DNA from: Sanderia malayensis
Taxonomy: Eukaryota > Cnidaria > Scyphozoa > Semaeostomeae > Pelagiidae
Assembly (NCBI GenBank): GCA_013076295.1
Contig: RQOL01000861.1
Span: forward strand, 1,426,001 to 1,490,000
Direction of reading: 5' to 3'
DNA: 64,000 nucleotides
In this document: positions 44,214 to 64,000 of the stretch, piece after piece
Layout: every line of letters starts with the position of its first letter
Numbering within the stretch: position 1 is the first letter of the stretch
Program-made: the position numbers and the translations under genes
The notes under the pieces: generated by a model
The model's input: only the letters and a program-made list of their open reading frames with translations
Database searches by the model: none
Told to the model about the DNA's origin: nothing

Positions 44214-47200
44214 TTAAATTGTACCCGACTGCGATGCTCCAGTTATTCGCTTACGTAGAACACCCACAAGCCTTTGCAATCTAGAATACAAAATCAAACC
44301 ATACATTAGCACGTCGTAATCAATACCAAAACAAAATCTAATGTGAATCTTTATAATCTGAACACAATGGGGAGCGTGAAAATTGTTCAAATATAAAACG
44401 CTTGAATAATAAAAGTTGATTTTATATGTTTTGGCTGTCAGTCACGTTTGAAGGGCCAGGGAATTTCGTTTTAATTAAACAGAGCTAAAATTACACGAGC
44501 TCGAACTTAGCAATACAGTCAGACCCCTACATGTTTCACCACAATAATACTAACCTGTCCGATTTGCTCTTCTCTTCTGCCAATTGTCTCAAGTTGTCTT
44601 GCAGTTGTGAAGCCATCACTGTCTTTTCCCTTATCGCAGCATTGAGCTTTGCAACCACCTCGTCGTAACTTCGCTGGGCGACTTGCAGCTCCTGTTCCTT
44701 CAGTTTGATTTTCTCTTCGAAGTTGTCCATCGTTGTGTTGAACTGGTCTCGCAGCGTATGTTCTTGAGACAATGATTTGTGCAGGCTAAAGAAAATAATA
44801 TATTTTTATTTTCCAAGTATATTTACTCGCCATATAATCAAATCGACAAAACAAACATACAACTGGAAGTAACACTTATTTTTGATACTTAATTTCACTT
44901 AAACATATGCATATGTGTGTTAAGAAGTATTCGATTTTGATCAGTTAACTTTGTATGTAGCTGTATGTATATGGTCAAGATCAATCTTTTGATCGAATTA
45001 AAATAAATTAACAACAACAACAACGAGCAGCTATCATGCGCGCGCATCATGCCCGCTGATGGTTTTACGGTGTAAAGCACAAAGTAGACGAGTAGACACC
45101 ACACCACGTCACACCTGAAGACGAATAAAGCTCGAAACGTCGTGCATTTTATTAGCTCTATTGCACAGTTTTCATTTACCTGAAAATATATGTATTGTTT
45201 ATACAGTGCCAGGGCCTATATTTCATATTGGTCTTGGCGACACTTTGTGGTCTAAGAAATTCAGAGTACCAAAATAGCATTATAGCTAGTTGGGCTATCT
45301 ATCATGTATGATCATGTATGGAAAAATAATCTGTGATGCAGCACGCAATGGCGGTCAGCATGCGCAGTAGCATATTACCTATGCATATTACTCGTTACTG
45401 TGCAGGAATACTGAGCCTTGCGCAGTGTCCAAAAATTTCGCATCACGCACGCTGATCAGACAATGGATGTGTTCACAACTTGAAAAGATCAGAACTCACG
45501 ACTCGACGCATATTTATGATTGGTTAAGCGTCGGTAGGCCGAATGTTATTTAGCTGTACAAATGAACCGTTAGCTTAGACTAACTTCTTCAACATATGCA
45601 TCAGTCATTGTCTTCAAATAGCAGCAACATTTATAATGATTCACACCTGTAATAAACGCGTGCGTTTTGCAATTCCTCCTTCAACTGCTTTGCTAGGTTC
45701 TCAGCGGTGTCTCTTTCGCCCGCAACTGTCTTGAGTTGGGCCTGAAAATACACAAACGCAATAGAACAATTATAAACCAGAAATCAGTTTATGTTATCTT
45801 TCATTGTCGAGGACCTAACTAACACACAATTAATGCATCCAGCATGTGCTATACAGCACTGGACAAGCATTCTCCATCGTGAGCTAAGCTGAGCCCAAAC
45901 AAGTCGACTTTCTATGTTATTTTTAATCAATGCACCAAGTTTGATTCTTGATAGATCAAAACCTTATCAACTGGAACAAATGTCTTATTCACCTAGCTAA
46001 AACGTAGACTAACATTTATACTTCTTTGATTTAATAAACTACTTCAATACTGAAGACTATGTTGATATTTAAGTTCTACGGGAGATATACAACTCCCTCC
46101 TATTCTGGTCAGAACAAGCTACATGATGGGGTCGGGTTTACCCATGATTAAAACAGTATTAAAACAAAAAATACTTAAACACGTTAATCAAGAACTCGAG
46201 TACATACAAGAAAATGCAGGCAATATAATTTTTCTATCCAGGCAACGTTCTGATTGAAATATATTTGACATAATTTACAAGCTACACCCATCTAATTGCC
46301 GTCTATGCCTGCCTACATGGACTTTCGTGCCGCCCATACCTGCCTACATGATTGGACAGCAATTAGCTGAATATCCTTGCAAATAAACTATTTGATAAAC
46401 ACCACCCACCTGGCACGCCTTGAGATGCGTCTTCTCGTTGTGTCTGCAACGCTCCTCAAATTCTTCTCTTTCTCTCTTCATGTTTTCAATCGTATCTTCG
46501 AGTTGTTTAACCTTTGATGGAATAAAGGGTTCTTTAGTGACATACAAATCTCATAAACATCGCAGACGCAAAGGTCAGACATGACTTTCTCTGGTCAGTG
46601 ATGCCCACAGAGGCATATCTCCAAGCATGTTATTCTCATGAACCCGATATTGTTGATATTTCCATTACAGTTGTTGAGCTTCGATATGGGTCGCATGAAA
46701 ATTTGCAATTTGCTGGAGTTAATGAAGTTTCGGTTTACTGAGGGCCAAGCCTGAAGCATGCACAAAATGAATCGAAATGATAGAGCAATATGATGCCGTA
46801 ATAATCGAAGCTCAACTGCATTATCAACTGCTTAACATAATTTAAGCTATGTCAAATAAGAAACGCGTACATTAGAAAATTCAAGGCTGATTTATCTGAC
46901 AAAACACAGAGAAAACAATAGCCATTATGAAACAATACTCCAAGAGAAAATTCGAGTTTCTTACATGGGGGACAACTTTACTGACGCTGAAAGCCAAATA
47001 ATGATTCTGCTAAGTTCAGATTTGAGTTGAGGGAATAAGAACAGCACAAAAAAGTAACAAGAATACCTGTGCCCTAGCATCATCTCTTTCTTTGGCTATT
47101 CTTCCGTCATCATTAATCAGCTTTCGCTTGTTAGATCGCTGAACTCTGGCCAGTCTGTCTGCAATAGCGTTGCCGTGTTTTTCAATTATTCTTCCGTGCT

Positions 47201-49679
47201 CTGATGACTCAACTTTGCGTAGCAGTTCATTCACACTCTGCAAAGTTAGAAGACGAGAAAATTGCCTTAGATCTCATACCCACAGTTCGCATACGTAACA
47301 AGATGATGGACTGGACATGGACGGCCAGTAGTAGGCGAGCAGTATGAGATAAATGAATAACATGGTCATGATCTTACCATTTCATCATAGTTTAACATGT
47401 CTATGTCGTCATCAAGCAGTGAGCCAGATTCAACACCAGAATCAAACCTGTAAAAAATAGGCCAATGTTGATATGATGATGTACAGACACCTAACATGCA
47501 AGCAGCATAGTTGTATGCACTTAATAGTAAGTATAAAATCGAGAAAATTGTCCATTAGTCTGGATATCAAGGTTAACATTACTCACCCTTTGTCCTTCTC
47601 AATTCTTTTGAGTCGTTCCAAGGCCTCGTCTCTCTCTTCGTTGGCCATTTTAAGTCTTGCCAAGATGGCTGCATCCCTCTCCTTTTGTGCAGTGTATAGT
47701 TTGTCCACAAGAGCTAAGGATAAATTCAATATTTTTCAAATTAAAGGTGAACAAACATTGAATTAACTGTCATTTATGTTGAATAATTTAAATCAAAATA
47801 ATCATAACGGAATAGTGTCCAGCATTTTTCACTTAGTCTATGGGTGTTTCTGGGAAAGCCTTAATAACCAGAAGCAGTATCAGCCTAAATCAACTACTGT
47901 TTCACTTGGGTTTAAATATATCAAGGTTTAACTGTTTCAAACCGACAATACCAGTCAACTGGTCAGGATAAAATTAATAAAGAATTAATTGCTTACCAGC
48001 TCCACGTGCTGCTACTTTGGCTTCCATTTCCACTTGAACATCTTCTTTGGATTTCCTTGCAGCCTGAAAATCAGATTCTGCCTGGGCAAGCTTCTCTGTG
48101 AGCTAAAATAAATAGAACCATTCAGAAATCTGAGCTTTAACCCAAATATAAATGCATTGAGCATACAATCCATTATAGCAATGCTGTGGGTGCAAGGTAG
48201 CCCATGTTTTAACAAACAGATATAACAAACGAAATTGATCAAAACATTGCATTTGTAAACACTCCTTTTTGTGACATGTTTGACATTTGATAAACATCTA
48301 TTCTTATAATGACAATTGATGAAGAGCCAGTTTGCAGAGTATGGCCGATTTCGACAAGATCTCGGGTGCGCCAACAGGCCTACAACGCGGGTGCGGGTGT
48401 GCCAAAATCCCAAATATTGGTTGGGTGCGCCACTCAGGTGCGCTATTCCTACTATTTTCTAGATGTTAAGGTGCTTTTAGGCCATTTTGTAAAAGAATCC
48501 AGGTTCCGTGAGCCCTCCGTGAGTTTGTTTAAGAATCCAGAAGCGTTTCTGATACGATTATGATGCTAGCATTACTGTTAAATGGGTGTTTCCCAGTAAT
48601 TAAAAAGGTGTGGTTTTCAAAAAAAAATTGTCCAGGGGCGCCTCCGGCACTGATCTTGGGTGCGCCACTGCCATACTCTGCAAACTGGAAGAAGAGACAA
48701 ACATATTAACAAGCAGATATTTTGTTGGTCAATCAAAGATGCTAGAGAATTAAAAAGCTAAAATGATGTAGTTCTTAAAATTTTGAAATCTATTAAATGC
48801 AGCAATTGTTGTATTAAAATGTCACTGACGGATAAAGGACAAATCGATAACTTACAGATCTGTTCAGTGTGCGTGCAGCTCTGAGCTCCTCCACAAGGGA
48901 TGACATATTAAGATCACCAGATTCAAGGTGATTATCAATCAATCTTGAAGACGATTTAATTGGAGACATTGATCGACTCATCTTTTCTTTGATTGAACCA
49001 AGTCTTGACATATTCGTATCTTCGGTTTTGGATTTCTTTGAAGGCGAAGTGTACGCTAGATCTTCAAGGGATGCGCTGGAATAGAGAAATTCAGATTTGC
49101 ATATAAACATGCCATCAAAAAGTGTATATTTCAATATTACATGCTTTATATATCACAGTGTGTCCTTCACTCTAAATACTTCAAAAATATACAGTCTGTC
49201 TGGGTCGGAAATAAGACCTTAAATAGAAGGCGACAAGGATGGAGACGTGTGTTATCTGTCCTGTCTCAAGTCACAACATCATAACAAAAATAAATCACGC
49301 ACTCTTAATTTAAAATATTAAAAACAACGAAGCATCAATTAGCGTAAATATTAATGATATAAAATTCGCGTTTATAGAAACCATTATATAAACATCAGTT
49401 TAACATTAGTATGTTGAAAAACAAAACAAAGTAGCCTTCAATTTAGGCCTAATGATTTTTATTGAAGGTAACTTACTTTTGAAATTCGTCTTCCTGTTCA
49501 ATGTTTGATATTCCTCGTTTACAATCTCGCAGTACCCCTTGAAGACTTTCTTTCAAATCTTGTAAATCTGTTGAAGCTTCGTCGTCAATTTCAATATTGT
49601 ACAAAGTTTTCTCTGGTGATTTGTGTGTTTGTTTTCCCAAGTCTCCGTTTACATTCAACTCTGCGTTCCTTTCCACCAT
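44214..49679 (-). CDS. MIPOL1: MIPOL1-like coiled-coil protein
   Basis: Orthologue of mirror-image polydactyly 1, a coiled-coil protein of poorly known function. Exons: 49477-49679, 48856-49075, 47997-48102, 47587-47713, 47378-47447, 47067-47237, 46410-46511, 45647-45741, 44555-44785, 44214-44280; 1392 nt, 463 residues (human 442), phases consistent. Diagnostic blocks: AQKERDAAILARLKMANEER (exon 4), NELLRKVESSEHGRIIEKHG (exon 6), ARVYYSLHKSLSQEHTLRDQ (exons 8-9) and the C-terminal LQRLVGVLRKRI (exon 10). Charged heptad-rich helices fill exons 3-9. The N-terminal 140 residues are acidic then Ser-rich and are not conserved with vertebrates as far as I can tell. Intron 2 holds a MITE (48327-48688). 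Confidence 0.9.
48327..48688. mobile_element. hAT-like MITE, second family member
   Basis: Inverted ends CCAGTTTGCAGAGTATGGC and its complement bound 362 bp. Flanks ATGAAGAG and AAGAAGAG match at 7 of 8 positions. The interior shares CTCGGGTGCGCC-type motifs with 42869-43175. It lies in MIPOL1 intron 2. Confidence 0.82.
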
Positions 49680-50280
49680 ATTGAATTCATCTTGGATTAG
49701 GCCGAGCGCTTTGTGTTCAATGAAATCATCAAGGAAACAGCCAATGGCGAAGCAGCAAGATCTTCAGTTCAAATTTTTAAAATCGCCAAGTAAACAAGAA
49801 CAATAAAGATGAACTCAGATAAATAAATAATGCAGACAATTGTAATGCATTGTCAAAAAAATCAACATGGGGAGCACAAATTCCTTGTATATCGCAAGGC
49901 TCTCCTTATTTGCTCCGTGGTCCATCTATGTATTTTGAAAAGAGAAAGCTTCATTGAACGACACAAGAAGAAATTTGGAAAAGTCATTGTTCCATTCTGA
50001 TTAAACTTCATCATTGTCTACTACATGATATCTACGCCACGCCAAGTTATAATCAGTTATTACCTAAGTTTATCATGATATAGATAATTATTAATATGAT
50101 AAATTATTCAACAATATAATACAATAAGAGACCATATCAAATCAAATTCTTTAATAAAAAGGAAATGTTTAACGCCAGCATAAAAAGAAAGTCATATATT
50201 TATTATAATACAATACACATCACCTTCATTATAATTGACTCTCAAATGTTAAGTTCAATCAAATGTTCCATCTCAATCAA
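49680..50280. other. Interval between MIPOL1 start and gremlin-like gene end
   Basis: No gene recognised. AT-rich, with AATAAA-type signals on the minus strand near 50190-50205 suitable for the gremlin-like transcript. Confidence 0.45.
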
Positions 50281-50371
50281 TGGGGGTTAATCAATCAATA
50301 ATGGGGGGTAATCAATCAATAATGGGGGGTAATCAATCAATAATGGGGGCTGATCAATCAATAATGGGGGC
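50281..50371. repeat. Short tandem repeat covering the end of the gremlin-like gene
   Basis: About four copies of AATCAATCAATAATGGGGG with 1-3 nt spacers. The innermost unit contains the final codons (Cys-Pro-His-Tyr) and the TGA stop at 50358-50360. Confidence 0.9.
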
Positions 50372-51155
50372 ATTCCATTACAGATTGGCATTTGCATTCT
50401 TTGATCACTCGAACCTGTTTGAGTTTGTAGCCTCTTTTGCGACCAGGGCAATCCAATAGCAACGTAATTGTGTTGTGCTTGGACGGAAAGCAACTTGAAC
50501 ATGACTGAAAATCATTTGTCAGAGATGGCACAAAGAACGAGTTGCATCTACCCGTACAATACTTACTTTGTATCTCAATGGATTTGCAACCCTTGCTCGT
50601 AATTGTTCGGTTGTACGTCTGGGTTGTGCAGGTCTCCGCTCTCAGTTCTTCAATGGCCATCAACCAGGTTGGCTTCGACTGCTGCAACTTGAATGGAAAC
50701 TCGCCGCCCGGAATAATTTCCGGAACTGCAATGCTCTTGATCGGTTTGTTCTCAAGGAAACCGCTGTCCGGTTTAGGCAGGAGAGGCAGTGCGGGCTTCA
50801 TAACAGGTCTCTTTATTTCTTGACTGCCCAACGGTTTCATTACAAGCTTCGGCAGCTTGAATTGTGGTATGAAGCTCATTAACTTACCACCGCGGTGTGC
50901 CTTCTTCTTTGATGCCTTTTTAGGCTTGAGAATAGCTTGTGCCATTAGGTTCTTGAAGTCGTAGCCATAAAGAGGTGGTAAGGTGAGGTGTTGCCCTTGA
51001 ATAGGTTGTTGTTGGTGTTGGTCATCTTTTTCATCTGCGGGCTTCTTGAGTGGCCCGATTGCTTGGCTAAGATCGGCCAGTTGGAACTTTCTATTCCAGT
51101 TAAAAGAGTATGTTGTGACAAACAACGTCACCAATAGCACAGTGAGAAGTGACAT
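50358..51155 (-). CDS. Gremlin-like DAN-family BMP antagonist
   Basis: Intronless 265-residue secreted protein. It has a signal peptide (MSLLTVLLVTLFVTTYS), a variable basic and proline-rich middle (about 18-165) and a C-terminal cystine knot from about residue 175 to the end. The cysteine pattern is that of gremlin/DAN: C-x-T-Q-T-Y-N-R, GCKSIEIQSKYCTGRCNSFF, FQSCSSC, LLLDCP, and the closing CKCQ. Proteins of this family bind and neutralise BMP ligands outside the cell. The knot (FQSCSSC, GRCNSFFVP) is closer to gremlin than to cerberus or sclerostin. The last codons and the stop lie inside a tandem repeat (50281-50371). A single coding exon is also usual for gremlins. Confidence 0.88.
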   Translation of the reverse strand: MSLLTVLLVTLFVTTYSFNWNRKFQLADLSQAIGPLKKPADEKDDQHQQQPIQGQHLTLPPLYGYDFKNLMAQAILKPKKASKKKAHRGGKLMSFIPQFKLPKLVMKPLGSQEIKRPVMKPALPLLPKPDSGFLENKPIKSIAVPEIIPGGEFPFKLQQSKPTWLMAIEELRAETCTTQTYNRTITSKGCKSIEIQSKYCTGRCNSFFVPSLTNDFQSCSSCFPSKHNTITLLLDCPGRKRGYKLKQVRVIKECKCQSVMECPHY

Positions 51156-52782
51156 TCTGAATATCGTTTTTAATCTTCAAAAGTTTCTTTTCTGCAAAAA
51201 ATAAGATGGGGTAAAAGAATTATAAACACGATACTTATCACCGACGTAGCATTATGAAAAATAACGAAAATGGCGCCTGATCTAAAGCATTGCTAACTGA
51301 GTCAGTCAGCCTCTCTCTTATCTGCGTAAAACATCTTCTATCTAAGCGACATTGCATCGGTAACATAGAAGACGCAAACAATGCAACATACCGTCATAAC
51401 CTGTAAATCCCCGGTTAAGATAAGACAAGGCAAAAAACGACGAAACCACTTAACCATTCTAACCGTTGTCGTCGTCCTGGTTGGGGTAGTAAATAACCAA
51501 GCGGTATAACCAGGAGGTAATCAGGGAAACTGATCCCTGGTTAATTAATTGCCAACTATTGAACATATTATATCATGGTAATAAATCTCGTATCACCTTG
51601 AATAATTACTGATAAGTTTTTGGAAGTAGTTTAGTAAATACCAAAGTCAAACTGCGGCCAAAAACAAAGCAAAGTGTTGTTGTAATGGCGACTGCAGTGG
51701 CAGATTAGGCCATTGTGTCCGACGTGGGTCGGATACGCGAAGAACACAACACAAAGAGTACAGTACCGCGCCCTAGACATATCACAATCCGTCAGACTGT
51801 GTCGAATCCGCATAATTTAAAAGCGTTCGTGATCTGTTGAAGATTGATCGATTGCACAGAATCTAAGAAAAGCGAGATACTTGACACGACCGACCTTGGC
51901 TGACAATTCCAAGAGATTTACAACTGATTCATCTGTAGGTTCGGGACACACAAAGACAAAACCGGTAGACTTGAAAATCGGCGGAAAGTCGGCCTTTCAT
52001 TGTCGAGCCAAATGTCGCTAAAACAGGGTCCCCTTTCAGCTAACGGGCTTCCTGGTAAAGCCAAAACTCAATTAGTTCCTGGTAATGCAATTGGTTCCTC
52101 GGTTTACGAGTATACGATGCGCTGAAGAGCTTCTTTCGCTCCTACCCGAAGCCCAATCGTGAGTAATTGGTTTCCATATGGTCTCAGAGTGCTACAGATG
52201 GTAGAGCCATAGTCGATAAAAGGACCATCTATTTACTAAGGTAGCGACTCATGCTTACACCAGCCGATTAACTGGCAATTTAACTTACCTAAATGCATAT
52301 TGCAAAGCAAAAAAATAAAAAATTCAATGCTACACACCTTTCAATCAAATCAAATCAAATCATTTTTTGTGCATGTGCCTGTATGCATACACCTTTGTAA
52401 GTCTTGTGCATATATATAACTGCGTATATTATGTAGCTATATATGAAGGTGTCCAAGTGACTTTTCTATATTGTACTATGCGTCCGATGGTTAAATATGC
52501 GAGATGTTAAAGCCTTGTGTATATCGTGCCTCTCTCAATCTTGCTACACGCTCGTAGGACTCCGCAATTAGAATAAACTTGCTAAACGAAAAGCACGCGC
52601 ATATATGCAGCCAGTGGCCACATCATGGCAATAATATCTGATTAGATCGCCGTCAGGATATAACAAATCAAATAGCAATATATAAATTTATGAGCGACTA
52701 GATATTACCCGTCTGTCCTTCGGTAATAAATCTATCCTCCTCCGCAAACTGCAGAGTGCATTGAATTTTTTGTACTTTCGGA
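51156..52782. other. Intergenic, upstream of the gremlin-like gene
   Basis: No coding ORF supported. Possible 5' UTR and regulatory sequence of the gremlin-like gene; a short AAATC run lies near 52340-52362. Confidence 0.4.
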
Positions 52783-52977
52783 CTATTGAATTTGCTTTTT
52801 CAAATTGGCTAGACGCGTGTAATGGAGATATTTTTCAGGCGCTCCGCTGTGCATTCTAAGCATAGCCGTGCAATCGCTTGCCAGTGTTCTGTATTGACTT
52901 GCATCGCATTCCAACGCAAATGCGCATATACTGACCAATATGGACATCAGTAAACAACTGATAAAAGGAACCTTCAA
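52783..52977 (-). CDS. Possible small secreted peptide
   Basis: 64-residue ORF with a convincing signal peptide: charged start, then a hydrophobic run to ALA/ALE near residue 21. The predicted mature part of about 43 residues has two cysteines and a basic C-terminus (LANLKKQIQ). I recognise no family. It lies alone between the gremlin-like and neurobeachin-like genes. It may be a peptide gene, a first exon or a chance ORF; the signal-peptide shape is the only support. Confidence 0.38.
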   Translation of the reverse strand: MKVPFISCLLMSILVSICAFALECDASQYRTLASDCTAMLRMHSGAPEKYLHYTRLANLKKQIQ

Positions 52978-55436
52978 AGGCAGCCTTCAAAAGGCGACCT
53001 TAGCGATGTAGTTGGCTTCCTCAAAAGTTTGTTAAACCCGCGGTGCACACATGAATCATACAATATACCCATAGTATATACTTGGCCACACAATATACCC
53101 TACTGTACATACTTTCTCTCAATAATAAAGCCAACTCCACTATATCCAATATTCCAGGCATGTAAATACAGAAAAAAATTTCCAACAAAACTCCTAGTAT
53201 ATTCAAGCCTGGTGCCTAGCGCAGTTTAGTTTTCCGCGCACAAATGATAACGTCCAGGTTACATATACAACACAATTAACACCAATATAAAAGTAGCTAC
53301 GAATTCATGGTAATATCACACATCCGTATATCAAGCGTCATCGATTGAATTCACCATTTGAATTTCAAATAGGCTGATCGTATAAAACTACAACAACAAA
53401 TGCAATATGGAACAAAAAGGAAATGACGAAGTCAACTCAATTAAAAACTGGAGGATGAGAAAACAGAATGCTGCTTTGAAACTTGAATTTGTTAACCCAC
53501 GCCAAAAAAAGAAGCAAACAAATTGATATTGCAGGCTGTAAATAATAGAATGATTTACCCTTTTAATGAATTCAGGCGTTGCGTTCAGATATCTCCGTCG
53601 TGAGTAACTCGTGTCTCTTAATGTACGATGTACATGCAATAATATAGTGAGCAGCTACACACTGGCTAAGAAGTGATTTACGCACTTATATAGCATGAGC
53701 TATTGAACTCATTCACGCTTCCCCGCTGCCTTGATTGTGTAAAAGTAGAGTGTATTTCAGACGCTTCATGGAGAGAGACCTTTTTTTAGGGGACATTTAT
53801 TCGCAAGAAAAACGCTTATTCGAGTATTTTTACACGAACATTTTGCAATCGCTAAAAACTGTTGCAACAAACTCAGCTCTCGTGCTGCAAATTATTCGCA
53901 CTACCCAACTAAAAATAGACTAATTGAAAAACTAGGGACGATAACATGCGTGATTCACATTGGTTAACGTTGATTAACTTCGCTCGTTGGGTGTCAACAA
54001 AGTCATTATCCTACGAAAAAGAAGAAGCCCTGCCCAGAAAACATGGCTAAATGATGATACTCATGATTATTCATAGAAGAAACGTGTTCTAATCGTCCCC
54101 AACTCAGCGTCCATTTAATCGATTTCTTTGAGTTCACCGCAGTAATATCGATTGATAGAAGTTTTTCATTTCGCTAGAGCGTCAGCGCTCACTGAGCAAG
54201 GTTGCGACAAAGTCTGCCCGATCAATCAATATTGTACATAGAGAAGGAGCGCTAGCGATGAATAAGCCAACGAATTGTGTCCGCATTTCATTCATTATTC
54301 AAACCACTCTTGTTCGCGCACAATTCATCTCATTATCCAATCAGTAATCACAAATTGCTATCAAATTGAAAACTGATTCTCCGACATGATAGACACGATC
54401 ATTGTGTTTCATATTATCCAATCATTACCCCGAGATCCCTATCAAGCTCGTACCAATCTCAGTCGTGATTGGTGCAATTATTTCAAATTCATTCAATTAT
54501 CCAATCAAGTTACAAAGATAGCTATCAAATTAATACCGACTCTCAGGTGTGATCGGTGAAATTAAGCATCGCACGTCGATTAAGTAAACAATGTTTTCTC
54601 TTCCTTGACGCCATGGCATTTTGTCTTTTAAAACAGAAATGAATGTACATCCGATGTGATATCGCAACGACAATTGTATAGCACGCAAAAACCCCATTTT
54701 CTTCCTTCGCCATTCAAAATGATGTGAAATACGCAATATAAATTGAAATAAAAACATTGATCGGTTAGTAAACAACAAGAATGGCTTCCACATATTCTGA
54801 CGAGATCGCCCTTAAAGGCCTACAACTTTCTTCGTGTTCGTCTCCCGTCAAGGGAACGTCTTCTTAACTCTTTACAACTCTGACCTCAACTATGAAAAGA
54901 GAACCATCTCTCGAAATGTCACACTCACAAACACTCCTGTTCATAACATGATAAAGCATTTCTTATATAAAGAACGTTTTCTGTTGGGCTAAGAACTCTA
55001 ACTTCAACTATAAAGCTCAACTTCAATAAGTCATCCATTCCAGTCCAATTTCTTGATATATCAAACATTTTTCTGTATCCATTGATTTGGACTGTCATAC
55101 TAACCCTCCATCATAATTAAGCCTGTTGCTAACTTCAACAAGTCTCATTTGGTATGAAATTTATTCAAGTTTAGCTGTATGTAGTACCCACAGCTGTCTA
55201 CAAAACCAGTTCAAGGCAACACTTTCGAATCGTAAGCTCACACTGCCATTACAAAACTAGTACACTGCCTTGTAGTGACCACTACTAAACAAGCGACACT
55301 ATATAACTCTTCGTAATACGACTGAGCGGCCAATGCTTTTAGATGCGACCACGACAAAATGCGGCACACGACAAAACAGTAACAAATAGTAGAGACGATT
55401 GAAAAATATAAAAACGAAGCTTACTTTTAATTTTGT
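52978..55436. other. Intergenic, downstream of the neurobeachin-like gene
   Basis: No gene recognised. It contains the three-copy degenerate repeat at 54332-54575. ORFs here lack signal peptides, splice support or family features. Confidence 0.45.
54332..54575. repeat. Three degenerate 80-bp repeats each opening with ATTATCCAATCA
   Basis: Copies begin at 54332, 54413 and 54496. Each has ATTATCCAATCA, then a GCTATCAA- or CCTATCAA-type block, then CTGA/CTCA...GATYGGTG-type text. Each contains an ATCCAAT (CCAAT-box-like) core. Confidence 0.7.

Positions 55437-64000
<8,564 letters not shown>

Overview
This is eukaryotic, animal-type nuclear DNA: AT-rich, intron-dense, with GT-AG introns of about 50 bp to several kb. 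It carries clear orthologues of animal genes (DNA polymerase eta, a MAP4K3/5-type kinase, MIPOL1, a gremlin-like BMP antagonist and a neurobeachin-like BEACH/WD40 protein) and many small DNA-transposon derivatives. The gene content fits an invertebrate, possibly an early-branching one such as a cnidarian or sponge, but nothing in the sequence fixes the species. I built the gene models by hand from ORFs, splice sites and phase. The four complete multi-exon models outside the duplicated family's truncated copy all close in frame with their terminal stop codons.

Layout. 1-20,400: a tandem family of three minus-strand genes (A at 101-6245, running off the left edge; B at 8407-13525; C at 14988-19939). 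They encode secreted-then-anchored proteins: signal peptide, a large N-glycosylation-rich module I do not recognise, EGF-like repeats, a SEA domain, EGF, one transmembrane helix and a short tail. B carries one type of large module, C a diverged type, and A carries both in series. A has an in-frame stop in its first large exon. 20,516-31,730: DNA polymerase eta, nine exons, minus strand. Its 6.1-kb intron 2 hosts two intronless, divergently transcribed DUF2961/GH172-type secreted protein genes and a hAT-type MITE. 32,836-43,457: a 31-exon MAP4K3/5-like kinase with a C-terminal CNH domain. 44,214-49,679: MIPOL1, ten exons. 50,358-51,155: intronless gremlin-like cystine-knot protein. 52,783-52,977: a possible small secreted peptide. 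55,437 to the right edge: the C-terminal part (PH-BEACH, BEACH, WD40) of a neurobeachin-like protein.

The genes do not form a pathway. Except for one GH172-type gene, all recognised genes are on the minus strand. The accessory interest lies in the left 20 kb (recent segmental duplication, domain shuffling, a chimera junction near minisatellite-bearing repeats, a heat-shock-element cluster), in the nested gene pair inside the polymerase eta gene, and in several well-preserved non-autonomous transposons with visible target-site duplications.
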